A stretch of 64,000 nucleotides of DNA from Botryobacter ruber (GCF_003347595.2 NZ_QCZK02000057.1:46166-110165); one strand, 5' to 3'; shown: positions 42,381-52,136, counted from the first letter of the stretch. Notes: generated by a model from the letters alone, not told the origin. Made by a program: numbers and translations.

Positions 42381-44627
42381 TTATTGTTCCTTATTTGTTT
42401 TGCCGCCTATCTTTAAAGTAAAGGTAGTGCCTTTGTCCGGCTCGCTCGTAACTTCAATTTTACCACCCAGCGCTTCGGCCTGCAGCTTGGTGAGGTAGAG
42501 GCCAAGGCCCTTGGAGTCTTTGTTGGCGTGAAAGGTTTTGTAGAGGCCAAATACCTTGTTTCCCACTTTCTGCAGGTCCATGCCCAGCCCGTTGTCCGAC
42601 ACAGACAGGCAGCAGCAGTCCTGCTCCCGCCACGACTTAATCCGGATAACGGGTTTCCGGTTATCGGCGCGGTACTTGAGCGCATTGGAGAGCAGGTTGT
42701 GCAGAATGCTTTCGAGGTAAACTTTGGGAACTGTGATTTCCTGCACCTCCAGGTCTGTTTGAATGTCGGCGTTCGTTTCGCGGATAACGGCCTCCAGGTT
42801 CTGCTTTTCTTTTTCGATAACTTCTAGCAGGCGCACGGGCTGGCTGGGGAGCTGCTTTTCGAGCGCCGCCCGTAAAATCAGGTTCAGGTCGTCGATGGTC
42901 GCTGCCATGTTGTTGATGACCACATGCATGCGCTTCATCACTTCAGCGCCTGTTTCCGGGTCGGGTTCTGCCTGGTATAAATTATAGAGGCCCCGGATAT
43001 TGCTCATGGGCGAGCGAAGGTTGTGGGTAATAATGTGGGCAAAATCTTCGAGACGCTGATTTTTTAGATGCAACTCTTCGGCGGAGGTACGCAATTCGGA
43101 ATTTAATTCACGTAACCTGGCTGCCTGACTACGCAGCACGTAAGCAATGATATCCTTTTGCAGCAACTGGCCAATTTCGATTTCGCTCAGGCTCCAGGAC
43201 ACAGATTTTCCTTTCACCACTTCCACCCATTTTTCAAAAGATTTGCGCGGGTGGATGAGCTGGTCGGCACCTGCTACCGGTTTTTCGGGGTTGCCTGCCC
43301 AGATGCGGGTTTCTTTTATTTCAGGCTTAAAGAAAAGAATGAAGGATTTGCTGAACCGCGATATTTCAAGGGCCAGCAGCCCGCTAGCCTGCTCCTGGTA
43401 AGCGGCAGCAGGAGGAAAAGCCTTCGACAGCTGCCTGGTATGGAAAATCTGCTCATCCCGGTTCTCCTGCAGCCACGCCAGCAGTTCCAGCACCTGAACT
43501 TCGGAAGGCGTACTGCCGATAAGGAACAATTCATTTTCGAAAAACAGGGCAGCACCGGTACCTTCCGAAATGTTGAGCAGTGTGAGCTGCTGCTTGAGCA
43601 GTCCTTCGCAGATGTTTCCGGTTTTATGTACCTGTTCCATCAGTTTGTTTTCAGCCTGCCTGTACTTCTCCAGCGTTACCAGGTCGCGTTTTTCGGCGCT
43701 GGCCAGGATGGCATTTGAAAAAGCCTTGGCTACCAGGTTGCAGGTCTGGCGTTGCCAGTAGTTCTTTAAAACCGGCGTTTCGTTCTGGCAGTTTATCAGC
43801 CCCCACAGCTCTCCTTTCACCATAACCGACACCGACAGGGTGGCGCGTACGTTCATGTTGCGCAGAAACTCCAGGTGCAGCTCCGACGGGTTGCGCAGCT
43901 CGGACCGCAGGATGTTGCTGGGTTTTCCGGAAGCAGGGTTCAGGTACGGCACAATATTCAGGGGTTGCGCATTGGCATCCGGAATCTGCCGCACATGTTT
44001 TTGCACCAGCAGCGCCCGGGCCTGCGCCGGAATATCGGTAGCCGGGAAGTGGTGGTGCAGGTAAGAAGTGACGCCAGGTTTTATTTTTTCGGCAATTACT
44101 TCACCGTTCCACTCCGGGTCAAAGGCATACAGCATTACCCGGTCGTAATCGAGTATGGCCTGCGCGTACTCCACCAGCAGGTTAGCCTGCTCTTCCAGCG
44201 AATTAAGGCTGTTGAGCTTTGATTGAAATTCGGAAAAAATGAACGTGCTTTCCAGGCGCTGTTTTTCGGTACTTTGCGTATAGGGCTCGCACTCTACTAC
44301 AATCTTATCTTCGGATGGATGGATAAAACCAAAATACAGCTTACCCTGCAGCGTGAGGAGCTGCGGGTTCATTTTATCGGCATTGCGAAGCTGGATTTCC
44401 AGTGTGTGGTATTCTTCCGGGGTGCAGATCTGGCCGAGCGTGCGGCCCTGTAATTTTTCCGGTGCTACTCCAAAATATGCCTCAATATTTTCGCTTACCT
44501 GTTCTATCGCCAGGGTATCCTGGCTGAGTATCAGCAGGAAACCGTGCGGCTGTATTCTGCCTATCAGGTGGATAGGCTCTACATCGCAGTTAGAAAGGTC
44601 AACTTTCAGGTTCTGATAATTTTGCAT
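42381..44627 (-). CDS. Bacteriophytochrome-type sensor histidine kinase
   Basis: A 748-residue red/far-red photoreceptor kinase. Starting from ATG 44627 (MQNYQNLKVDLSNCD), the biliverdin-binding Cys of bacteriophytochromes is Cys14 in NCDVEPIHLIGRIQPHG. The order is PAS (about 15-110), GAF (about 130-300, with the FPATDIPAQARALL motif), PHY (about 310-490) and a C-terminal kinase: H-box FAHIITHNLRSPMSNI near 520, N-box HNLLSNALKYR and G-boxes DNGLGMDL and GLGLYLTK. The GAF tongue and Cys imply a covalently bound biliverdin. No heme oxygenase or response regulator gene is adjacent. The frame is open to 44699, but the phytochrome block starts near 44627. Confidence 0.88.
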   Translation of the reverse strand: MQNYQNLKVDLSNCDVEPIHLIGRIQPHGFLLILSQDTLAIEQVSENIEAYFGVAPEKLQGRTLGQICTPEEYHTLEIQLRNADKMNPQLLTLQGKLYFGFIHPSEDKIVVECEPYTQSTEKQRLESTFIFSEFQSKLNSLNSLEEQANLLVEYAQAILDYDRVMLYAFDPEWNGEVIAEKIKPGVTSYLHHHFPATDIPAQARALLVQKHVRQIPDANAQPLNIVPYLNPASGKPSNILRSELRNPSELHLEFLRNMNVRATLSVSVMVKGELWGLINCQNETPVLKNYWQRQTCNLVAKAFSNAILASAEKRDLVTLEKYRQAENKLMEQVHKTGNICEGLLKQQLTLLNISEGTGAALFFENELFLIGSTPSEVQVLELLAWLQENRDEQIFHTRQLSKAFPPAAAYQEQASGLLALEISRFSKSFILFFKPEIKETRIWAGNPEKPVAGADQLIHPRKSFEKWVEVVKGKSVSWSLSEIEIGQLLQKDIIAYVLRSQAARLRELNSELRTSAEELHLKNQRLEDFAHIITHNLRSPMSNIRGLYNLYQAEPDPETGAEVMKRMHVVINNMAATIDDLNLILRAALEKQLPSQPVRLLEVIEKEKQNLEAVIRETNADIQTDLEVQEITVPKVYLESILHNLLSNALKYRADNRKPVIRIKSWREQDCCCLSVSDNGLGMDLQKVGNKVFGLYKTFHANKDSKGLGLYLTKLQAEALGGKIEVTSEPDKGTTFTLKIGGKTNKEQ

Positions 44628-44830
44628 GCTGGTGTTATTTTGCCTCCTGACACCTGTATGCCTGGTGCAGGAGGCGGCTCCTATGTTGTTGTGGTACAAT
44701 AGGTAAAACAGCAGCTTGCAGTTGCTTTACCTTAAAATGATTTAAACTAAAAAGGGGTGGCTATACAGCCTGTAAACGTAAAGATGGGTAAATATCTTTT
44801 AATTGACGTGAAAATACGCTGCCGTGCCGG

Positions 44831-47800
44831 CTACAGGGCCAGTCCTATCTGCTTTGATTTACCGTCGTATTTCCACTCCATCACTTGCTCGGTATCGAAA
44901 TAGTAGAGGATGCACTTTACCTGTTCGTAGCCCAGCTGCTTAAACCGAACGGCGTAATGGTCGAGCTTAAAGCGGTGCTCAGGCGCTGGTGGCGGGAGCT
45001 TAAACTCCAGCAGCACCACCTGCGTACCGTCAAACACCACCCTGTCGGGTTTGTAGAGGTAGGCGCGGGCATCGAGCAGCTCTTTCTCGTGCTCCACTAT
45101 TACCTTGTCCGAAAAATAATGCTTCAGTTTCGGGTGGCGGATAACTTCCTGCAGGCGTTTATGCAGGGCAGGCTTCTCGCGCTCACTGATAATGCCTTCG
45201 TATACCATCTGCCGCAGCACCGTGTTCAGCTGTGGCGCCGTTACAGTACGGGAAAGGGCGTAATGCAGTTTTTTATTGACCGCTCTTTGTTTGGCTTGTG
45301 TCTCGAAATCGAACACGCTGTTGGCATGTTGTTTCAGCTGCAGTCGCTGTGCCCAGTCGGTAGCGACGAGGTACTGCAGCTGGTACGTATCGTGCCTTGT
45401 GTTGCGGTGCTGCTGCGCAAATGGCTCGCCCTGCGCCAGTTGGTAACAGAATTGCTCCGGCTGCCACAGCTCCCTGTGCACCAGGTAGCGGTACAGCAGG
45501 TGGCTGGTATTGCGCACAGGCCCGTCGAGTTTCGGCATTTTGTTTTCCTCCTGCAAATCCCGGCCGTTGCCGATAAGGTACAGCCGGTCGATGGGGCGGG
45601 TGAGGGCCACGTAGAGCATGTTCAGGTTTTCGATGAACGTCTTTTCGATTTCGGTGCTGTACTGCTCGCCGAGCACGGTTGTCTCCAGTTTGGAACTGAT
45701 GTTAACCGCCACGCTCCGCAGCTTTCCGGTTACGCTTACCTCGTCGGGCAGCTGGCTCCACATAAGCGAACCTGCTTTGGGCTGCGTGCTCCAGTCGGCG
45801 AAGGGGATGATGACCACCGGGTAAGCCAGTCCTTTGGATTTGTGGATGCTCGTGATGGTGATGGCGTTGCGGTCTTTGGGTGTGTTGATGCTGAGCTTCT
45901 CCTTCTGCTGGTCCCAGTAGGAGAGGAAGTTGTTCAGGTTGTTGCTGTGCTTGAGGCTGTATTCAAGCACCAGGTCCAGGAAACGGAACAGGTAATCGCA
46001 CTCGTTGTTATGGTCCAGCAAACTGAACACCCGGATAAGCTTTTCGGTGAGCTCGTAGAGCGAGAGGTTGCCCGTTTCCCGCTCCTGCACATCAAAACCA
46101 AAAACGCGCAGCTGCTCAAAAAACGGCTCCGGGTCCGGCTCGTTGGCGATGCGGGCAATGGCCTGCGTCATGGTTACGTCGGGCAGGGTTTCCAGCACGA
46201 CTTTGCACACCAGGTACAGCGCCTCCGACTTGGCCAGGGCATCGTTAGGACGGTTGAATACCCGGAACATCGCCACCACCAGGTTAATGACCTCGGCAAA
46301 CTGCAGCGAGAGCGAGTCCTGTGAGATAATATCGAACCCTTTTTCTTTCAGGAAGTTGGCCACAAGCCTGCTTTTGATGTTGGTGCGGCTCAGGATGGCG
46401 ATATCTTTCCAGCTGTAGCCGTCTGATTCTGCCTGCCGCACGAGTTGCAGCACCAGGTTGAGCATGTTTTCGTCATAGCTGCCGCTTTCGGGGCGGGTGT
46501 AGCCTTCGTGCAGTTCTTCGGTGCGGCGGCAGCTGCTGAGGTTGTAGCGGTAGTTGGTGTCGCCGTCGTAGGTGAACATGATTTGAATATGCCCGCCGCT
46601 GCGGCCGCTTTCCGGTACCCGCTGCTGAAAACCTTCATCATAAATGGAAGTGAAGATGCCGTACTCCTTGTGGCCCTGGCTGATAAAGGAAAACAGCTCG
46701 TTGTTGAACTGAATTATTTCGGAGCGGCTGCGGTAGTTGAACTGCAGGTTTTCAGGGGAGAGCGCATGGTTAATGCCCTCGTAACGCTCCTCCAGCAGCG
46801 TGCGCTGCCGCCGGTGCTCATACAGGTTGCGGGTGCTGCCTTTGTAGAGGTGCAGGATTTGTTCCATTTCGCCGCCCCGCCAGCGGTAGATGGCCTGTTT
46901 CGCATCGCCCACCACCATGCTGAAGTGGCCTGAGGCCACGGCGTTCTCTACGAGCGGCAGCAGGTTGTTCCACTGCAGCACTGAGGTATCCTGGAATTCG
47001 TCGATGAGGATGTGGTTGTATTTTTCGCCCAGCCGCTCGTAAATAAAAGGCACCGGCTCGTGCAGCACAATGTCGATGATGCGCTTGTTGAACTCCGAAA
47101 TGTGTACCGTGTTCTTGTCCTGCTTTATTTCCTGCAGGCATTTCTCCAGTTCGTTCAGCACCGACACCTTGTACAGGTGCGGCACCACCGCCTGAATTAG
47201 CGAATAAGTACCGGAAAACTTCTCCTTGATGTCCTCGATGTGCTCGTAGAGCTCCGCCAGCTGCTGTTTGATGCTGTCTATCTGGCTTTTGGCATAGGTG
47301 CTGGCTTTACCGCCATACCATTTGTCGTCGGTCACGGTGGTGCGGGCGAAGCTGTTGCCATAATTCAGGTCTACTTTGTTGAGCCAGGTGTTGAAGTAGC
47401 TGTAGATGCCGGTCTTGCCGCGAAAGAAGTCTTCGGGAGCCACATCGGCTTGTGCTATCAGGTCCAGCGCCTGCCGGGCCGCCTCCTGTACCGCCTGCTC
47501 TATTTCTTCTTTTAGGCCGAACAGCTGCTTCCGGATGGCTTTGAAATCTTCCAGCGAGAGCTGCTGCAGGTCGGTCACCGCCTCGTACACCTGCTCGTTG
47601 AGCAGGTTGTTGGCAAAGCTGGTCAGCTCTTCCGACAGCATGTTCCAGCTTTTGCCTTCGCCGGCTTTTTCGAGGGCAAACTGCTCCAGCGTCTGCGACA
47701 GCAGGTCGTCTTTCCGGTTCGATACTTTGTCGAGCAGCAGGCTGACGGCCGTGCTGAGCAGCGTCTGCGAGTCCAGGTCCACCTCGAAGTTAAGCGGGAT

Positions 47801-48223
47801 TTTCAGCTCGTGGGCAAAGGCCTGCACAATTTTATTCACAAAGCTGTCGATGGTGCTCACCGAGAAGTCGGAGTAGTTGTAGAGTATCTGCCGGAAAAGC
47901 TTTTGTGCCCGCTGCCTGATTTCCTCCTTGTCCAGGTGCTCCTCCGGGTACTCCTCCTGCAGGTCGGCCGTAATATCCTCCAGCAGGTTTTCGCTTTTCT
48001 GCTTTGCCCTCTCGGGCAGGTGTTCTTCGTTAAACTCCCGTAGCGCTCCCAAAATGCGTTCTTTCATTTCGGCAGCGGCATCGTTGGTGAAGGTGATGGC
48101 CAGTATGGAGCGGTAGTAGTCCGGGTTGGCCGAGTGCAGGGCCAGTTTCAGGTATTCCTTGGTGAGGTGGTAGGTTTTACCGGAGCCGGCAGAGGAGGAG
48201 TATATTTTAAAGACAGATGGCAT
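44831..48223 (-). CDS. AddA/RecB-like UvrD helicase-nuclease
   Basis: An 1130-residue superfamily 1 helicase for double-strand-break repair. Walker A is SSAGSGKTYHLTKEY at about residue 10, SF1 motif Ia ILAITFTNDAAAEMKERIL, motif II ILIDEFQDTS, motif III VVGDAKQAIYRWRG and later TSIHKSKGLAYPVVIIPF. The C-terminal about 130 residues carry a PD-(D/E)XK nuclease core (YKPDRVVFDGTQVVLLEFK), so both nucleases of the AddAB type appear present in the pair. The AddB-like gene lies downstream on the same strand beyond the phytochrome and VOC genes. Confidence 0.85.
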   Translation of the reverse strand: MPSVFKIYSSSAGSGKTYHLTKEYLKLALHSANPDYYRSILAITFTNDAAAEMKERILGALREFNEEHLPERAKQKSENLLEDITADLQEEYPEEHLDKEEIRQRAQKLFRQILYNYSDFSVSTIDSFVNKIVQAFAHELKIPLNFEVDLDSQTLLSTAVSLLLDKVSNRKDDLLSQTLEQFALEKAGEGKSWNMLSEELTSFANNLLNEQVYEAVTDLQQLSLEDFKAIRKQLFGLKEEIEQAVQEAARQALDLIAQADVAPEDFFRGKTGIYSYFNTWLNKVDLNYGNSFARTTVTDDKWYGGKASTYAKSQIDSIKQQLAELYEHIEDIKEKFSGTYSLIQAVVPHLYKVSVLNELEKCLQEIKQDKNTVHISEFNKRIIDIVLHEPVPFIYERLGEKYNHILIDEFQDTSVLQWNNLLPLVENAVASGHFSMVVGDAKQAIYRWRGGEMEQILHLYKGSTRNLYEHRRQRTLLEERYEGINHALSPENLQFNYRSRSEIIQFNNELFSFISQGHKEYGIFTSIYDEGFQQRVPESGRSGGHIQIMFTYDGDTNYRYNLSSCRRTEELHEGYTRPESGSYDENMLNLVLQLVRQAESDGYSWKDIAILSRTNIKSRLVANFLKEKGFDIISQDSLSLQFAEVINLVVAMFRVFNRPNDALAKSEALYLVCKVVLETLPDVTMTQAIARIANEPDPEPFFEQLRVFGFDVQERETGNLSLYELTEKLIRVFSLLDHNNECDYLFRFLDLVLEYSLKHSNNLNNFLSYWDQQKEKLSINTPKDRNAITITSIHKSKGLAYPVVIIPFADWSTQPKAGSLMWSQLPDEVSVTGKLRSVAVNISSKLETTVLGEQYSTEIEKTFIENLNMLYVALTRPIDRLYLIGNGRDLQEENKMPKLDGPVRNTSHLLYRYLVHRELWQPEQFCYQLAQGEPFAQQHRNTRHDTYQLQYLVATDWAQRLQLKQHANSVFDFETQAKQRAVNKKLHYALSRTVTAPQLNTVLRQMVYEGIISEREKPALHKRLQEVIRHPKLKHYFSDKVIVEHEKELLDARAYLYKPDRVVFDGTQVVLLEFKLPPPAPEHRFKLDHYAVRFKQLGYEQVKCILYYFDTEQVMEWKYDGKSKQIGLAL

Positions 48224-48326
48224 AGGCAGAGGTCCAGTTATGAAGGATTTATAAAGATAAGGCAGGAGGATTTAATGTGCTAATGGATTCAGGGGATTAT
48301 ATGTTCTCAGGTAAGGGAAAGGCGCA

Positions 48327-48357
48327 AAGCAGCGGGAGTGGAGGCTGGTACAGCAAA
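48327..48357 (-). repeat. Dispersed 30-40 bp repeat, copy 14 (reverse)
   Basis: GCAGCGGGAGTGGAGGCTGG then TACAGCAAA; between the fasciclin and AddA-like genes. Confidence 0.7.
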
Positions 48358-48368
48358 ATAAAAGGCAC

Positions 48369-48399
48369 AAAAAAGAGGCTGCCTGTTGGGGCAACCTCT
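48369..48399 (-). terminator. Terminator of the fasciclin gene
   Basis: Stem of 10 bp with one wobble (48374-48383 / 48390-48399) followed, on the minus strand, by six T. Confidence 0.75.
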
Positions 48400-48440
48400 C
48401 TTGTAGTTGGTGGAAATAATAAACTTACTTACTTTTGGTT

Positions 48441-49154
48441 TTATTCCTTACGGACATCCTGGCTTAGCACTATTACATTGTCAATTATATGAATTCTGCC
48501 ATTCGAGGCTTCGATATCGCTTTTGATCAGGCGTGCGCCGCCAACGGTGGCGGAAGTACCGGCTGCATCGGTTGAGATCGGAATGTAGGAATCTTCAGAA
48601 ATACGGATGCGGTCATTATCTGCCAAGCGCAGCGAAGATACTTCTGAAGGCAGAAAATGGGCCTGTAACATCCTGGAAAGCATGGCTTTGTTTTCAGGCA
48701 TCAGCAGGGATTCCAGTTCTGCTTTAGGCATTTTGGCAAAGGCCTCGTTGGTAGGAGCAAAAAGCGTTACTTTTTCCAGGTGCTCTATGCCTTCTTCCAG
48801 CTCAGCCTGTTCCACCAGTTTCACAAAGGTGCTCAGGTTTGGACTGGTCCTGGCCAGCGACATCACATCATACTGCTCGGTATCGTCAATGTCTTCGAAC
48901 ATATCATCAACTTCAATGGTATTTTCCATCGATAAGGCAGTTACAGATAAAGTAGCAATAGGCACCACCACTTTTTCTTCTACAATAAGAGCATCCACAT
49001 CTTCACTTTCATCCACTCTACCTGCCATCGTTGCTGATTCGCTCATGGTGCTGTCCATGGCAGTTGTATCAGTGCTGTCAGAGCTGGCGCAGCCAAACAT
49101 GGTAAAGGAGGCAAACGTCATTATTGCTAAAGGTTTATAAAACATCTTTTTCAT
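48441..49154 (-). CDS. Fasciclin (FAS1) domain lipoprotein
   Basis: A 237-residue surface or periplasmic lipoprotein. The signal peptide ends in the lipobox MFGC (Cys22), followed by an acidic Ser/Thr/Asp-rich linker (about residues 23-95). A single FAS1 domain occupies the C-terminal part, with NLSTFVKLVEQAEL, the H1 box TLFAPTNEAFAKMP and the H2-like VGGARLIKSDIEASNGRIHIIDNV. FAS1 domains mediate adhesion in other organisms; the role here is unknown. Confidence 0.88.
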   Translation of the reverse strand: MKKMFYKPLAIMTFASFTMFGCASSDSTDTTAMDSTMSESATMAGRVDESEDVDALIVEEKVVVPIATLSVTALSMENTIEVDDMFEDIDDTEQYDVMSLARTSPNLSTFVKLVEQAELEEGIEHLEKVTLFAPTNEAFAKMPKAELESLLMPENKAMLSRMLQAHFLPSEVSSLRLADNDRIRISEDSYIPISTDAAGTSATVGGARLIKSDIEASNGRIHIIDNVIVLSQDVRKE

Positions 49155-49510
49155 AGCTTAATAGTTTTGTTCTTGTTAAAAGATAAAGACAAAAATTAAT
49201 CGTCATTTTATACTTAACTGATATTTAGCAATTTTGTTACAACTACTGCAGTTTATTGCACTCAATATAGTCCTATTGCCTGCATTTTAAGACCCATCAT
49301 TTGCCGGTGATAGTGTTTTTCAAATATCTTTTCACATTTATCATCTTTTTTCATGGCAGGAATATAATTTTTAATAGCTCCTGTATTTTGGTACAGTATT
49401 TGAAAATAGAATTATGAAACCAATGTAAACAATGTAGTAAACTTATAATCAGTTATATATCTATATCAAACAGGTTCAATTATATTATTAAATTTTAAAT
49501 ATTATATTAA
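49155..49510. other. AT-rich divergent intergenic region
   Basis: About 355 bp, AT-rich, upstream of both the fasciclin gene (minus) and the HtrA gene (plus). It should hold both promoters; no exact TAnnTTTG pair, RNA gene or ORF was recognised. Confidence 0.4.
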
Positions 49511-51016
49511 ATGAAATCTAAACAATTTTTTGCCGGCCTTACGCTTTCCGCCTTATTGGGTGGCGGTATTGCTGTAGGCGGTTATAAACTCTCAGAAGGT
49601 ACTACGGAATTCAGTCAGGTGATACAGGAGCAAATGCGGTTTCCGCAGGTGCGCTATACCAGCGACATGCGCAGCAGCACGCCTGTGGTTCCGGAAGGAT
49701 TGAACTTTCTGAAAGCGGCACAGTCAGCAACCCCGGCTGTAGTGCACGTCATGACGGAGTATAATTCCAACAGAACAGCCAGTCGTGGTGGCGGGCAAAT
49801 GGACCCTTTCCTGCGCGAGTTCTTCGGCGATGGCTTTGAACGGCAGGCGCCCCAGGGACCGCAACGAGCTTCCGGTTCAGGCGTAATTATTGCCTCCGAC
49901 GGCTATATCGTTACCAATAACCACGTAATCGACAAAGCAGATAAAATAGAAGTAGTGCTGGACGATAAGCGCACATTTGAAGCGACGCTCGTCGGAACGG
50001 ACCCAACGACCGATATTGCGCTGCTCAAAATAAAATCTGAAAACCTGCCGGTGGTACGCTACGGAAATTCCGACGACCTGCGTGTAGGGGAGTGGGTGCT
50101 GGCAGTGGGTAACCCGATGAACCTTACCTCTACGGTTACTGCCGGTATCGTAAGTGCCAAAGGCCGTAGTATTGACCTGCTTCGCTCGAATAACCCGGAG
50201 CAAAAGTATAGCATCGAATCGTTTATCCAGACGGATGCAGCTGTAAACCCTGGTAACAGCGGGGGCGCGTTGGTTAACCTGAACGGCGACCTGGTAGGTA
50301 TCAACACCGCCATTGCCTCGCAGACCGGTTCCTTTGCAGGCTATTCGTTTGCCGTGCCTTCTTCTATTGTAAGTAAGGTAGTGGATGACCTGCTGAAGTA
50401 TGGTGAAGTACAGCGTGCCTTGTTAGGTGCCGAGATCCGGGAGATTGACGCTGCCTTTGCAAAAGAAAAAAATCTGAAAACCCTGGATGGGGTGTACCTG
50501 GCAAATGTGGCGGCCAATAGCGGCGCGCAGGAGGCCGGCCTGAAACCGGGCGATGTAATTACTGCCATCAACGGTGTTGCCGTAACTAAATCGTCGCAGT
50601 TGCTGGAGCAGGTGGCGCGTTACCGGCCTGGCGACAAAGTAAAAGTTGCGTTCCTGCGCGACGGGAATGAGAAAACAGCCCATGTTACACTTAAAAACAT
50701 GAACAACAGCACCGAACTGGTGAAGCGTAGCAAAGCCAGTTCCGTGAAGTTTGAAGGCGCTACGTTCGAAGCTGTCAGCCAGCAGGAGATGAACAAACTG
50801 GGCATAAACGGAGGGGCTAAAATTGCCAACGTTCGGGGCAGCAAGTTCCGCGAAACCGGCATGAAAGACGGCTTTATCATTACCCGTATCGATAAACAGC
50901 CTGTAAAACAGCCTGCTGACGTAGAAAAATACCTGCAGAATTTCGATGGGGGCGTGGTTTACCTCGAAGGGGTATACCCGGATGGCCTGAAGGCTTATTA
51001 TCCAATTGAAAAATAA
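49511..51016 (+). CDS. DegP/HtrA-family periplasmic serine protease
   Basis: A 501-residue trypsin-like protease for periplasmic protein quality control. The signal/anchor is about residues 1-25 (FAGLTLSALLGGGIAVGGY). The triad is His in VTNNHVIDKAD, Asp in DPTTDIALLKI, and Ser in NPGNSGGALVN. Two PDZ domains follow (LLGAEIREIDAAFAKEKNL ... GAQEAGLKPGDVI, and a second near 415-500). A Gly/Gln-rich insertion precedes the protease core. It stands alone with a terminator after it. Confidence 0.93.
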   Translation: MKSKQFFAGLTLSALLGGGIAVGGYKLSEGTTEFSQVIQEQMRFPQVRYTSDMRSSTPVVPEGLNFLKAAQSATPAVVHVMTEYNSNRTASRGGGQMDPFLREFFGDGFERQAPQGPQRASGSGVIIASDGYIVTNNHVIDKADKIEVVLDDKRTFEATLVGTDPTTDIALLKIKSENLPVVRYGNSDDLRVGEWVLAVGNPMNLTSTVTAGIVSAKGRSIDLLRSNNPEQKYSIESFIQTDAAVNPGNSGGALVNLNGDLVGINTAIASQTGSFAGYSFAVPSSIVSKVVDDLLKYGEVQRALLGAEIREIDAAFAKEKNLKTLDGVYLANVAANSGAQEAGLKPGDVITAINGVAVTKSSQLLEQVARYRPGDKVKVAFLRDGNEKTAHVTLKNMNNSTELVKRSKASSVKFEGATFEAVSQQEMNKLGINGGAKIANVRGSKFRETGMKDGFIITRIDKQPVKQPADVEKYLQNFDGGVVYLEGVYPDGLKAYYPIEK

Positions 51017-51035
51017 CAAAAACGATCTTTCCGGG

Positions 51036-51070
51036 AAAAGCTTCTGCAGCCTTTGCAGGAGCTTTTTTTT
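51036..51070 (+). terminator. Terminator after the HtrA gene
   Basis: 13-bp stem with one G-U, AAAAGCTTCTGCA (51036-51048) / TGCAGGAGCTTTT (51054-51066), then T-run. Confidence 0.88.
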
Positions 51071-51098
51071 ATGCCTCGCCTCTTCCCCTGGCTGTAGA

Positions 51099-51136
51099 GG
51101 AGCAGTGGCTGTGGTGGCTGGTGCAGCAGAACTGGT
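51099..51136 (-). repeat. Dispersed 30-40 bp repeat, copy 15 (reverse, long)
   Basis: GGAGCAGTGGCTGTGGTGGC then TGGTGCAGCAGAACTGGT. Its 3' flank is shared with the copy inside the amidase gene, helping to define the repeat boundary. Confidence 0.8.
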
Positions 51137-51144
51137 GGGGCCCT

Positions 51145-51198
51145 AAAACAGGCAAACCCGCCTGCTCCGATAATGAAGCCGGCGGGTTTGCCTGTTTT
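51145..51198. terminator. Terminator of the lytic transglycosylase gene
   Basis: Perfect 18-bp stem AAAACAGGCAAACCCGCC (51145-51162) / GGCGGGTTTGCCTGTTTT (51181-51198), loop 18 nt; T-rich on either strand, so it can act in both directions. Confidence 0.9.
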
Positions 51199-51212
51199 TA
51201 CTGTACTTTTTA

Positions 51213-52136
51213 TTACTTCTCCGGCAGCTGCAGTACAAACTCGTTTCCGGAAGGTACGGTAAGCTTATAGCCCTTGATCCAGGGGTTGTAGAGGCGCAGG
51301 AGTTTGTAGTTAATACCCTGTTCCAGTGCAAATTGTGGTAAATCCGGAATGGAGGAACTGATGGTAATCTCACGCGCCTGCAGGGGCTGGTACGCCTGTT
51401 CTGCCGGGAGTTCAAAACCGTATTGTTGCGGGTTGCTCAGAATTTCCTTCAGGGCCAGAATCCGGAACATGTAGCGCGACGTTTCATCGTTCAAATAGAG
51501 GTCGTAGTAGGAGGTGACGCCCTGCTGCTTCAGTGCCCTGTCCAGGCCACCCATGCCTCTGTTGTAGGAGGCGGCGGCGTTGGTCCAGGAGCCAAAGCGG
51601 CTTTTTGCCGTTTTCAGGTATCGGCAGGCCGCCAGCGTGGCTTTCTCCAGGTGAAACCGCTCGTCCACTTCGTTGTTTACCAGCATGCCGTAGCCACGGG
51701 CGGTATCGGGCATCAGCTGCCAGAAACCGGCTGCACCGGCGGGGGAGGTCACGTGCCCGAACAAGCTCTCGGCCAGGGCCAGGAACACAAAATCTTCGGG
51801 TATCTCGTTTTCGCGAAGCAGGCGCTTAATCTCCGGCAGGTACCGCTGCATCCGCTTCAGCCCCAGCAGGGTGCCTGAGTGGTAGTAGGAATTGGTCAGC
51901 AGTTCGCGGTCGAGGCGTTCTGCCACATCGGGCATATGAAGCGGAACTTCCTCACCGGCAAAGGTAGCGGAGGCAGGTAAGGTTGGCGCCCGGAATACCG
52001 GCCGTGCCACATTCGCATTCGAAATGCCAGAGGCAGACGTAGCGGCTAAATACTGCGTGGGCTGCTGGCTGCAAAGGTGCAGTGATACCACCAGCAGCAG
52101 TGTAATTAACAGATATTTCCATGCGTGCTGAAACAT
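51213..52136 (-). CDS. Membrane-bound lytic murein transglycosylase (MltD-like)
   Basis: A 307-residue exported peptidoglycan lyase. The signal sequence is about residues 1-25 (YLLITLLLVVSLHLC). The SLT domain (about 105-235) has the catalytic Glu in LALAESLFGHVTSPAGAAGF, then WQLMPDTARGYGM and AAASYNRGMGGLDRAL. The C-terminal about 60 residues (ITISSSIPDLPQFALEQGI ... LRLYNPWIKGYKL) resemble the MltD-type LysM-like end. It faces the HtrA gene across two terminators and a repeat. Confidence 0.88.
   Translation of the reverse strand: MFQHAWKYLLITLLLVVSLHLCSQQPTQYLAATSASGISNANVARPVFRAPTLPASATFAGEEVPLHMPDVAERLDRELLTNSYYHSGTLLGLKRMQRYLPEIKRLLRENEIPEDFVFLALAESLFGHVTSPAGAAGFWQLMPDTARGYGMLVNNEVDERFHLEKATLAACRYLKTAKSRFGSWTNAAASYNRGMGGLDRALKQQGVTSYYDLYLNDETSRYMFRILALKEILSNPQQYGFELPAEQAYQPLQAREITISSSIPDLPQFALEQGINYKLLRLYNPWIKGYKLTVPSGNEFVLQLPEK

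Noticed and set aside
44641..44690. GTGCAGGAGGCGGCTCCT as another repeat copy
   Set aside because: Matches the core only over about 8 bases, within chance expectation for this composition.
44885..46324. Long open frame (479 codons) on the plus strand
   Set aside because: It is antisense to the AddA-like helicase gene, has no recognisable domain, and reflects the codon bias of the real gene on the minus strand.
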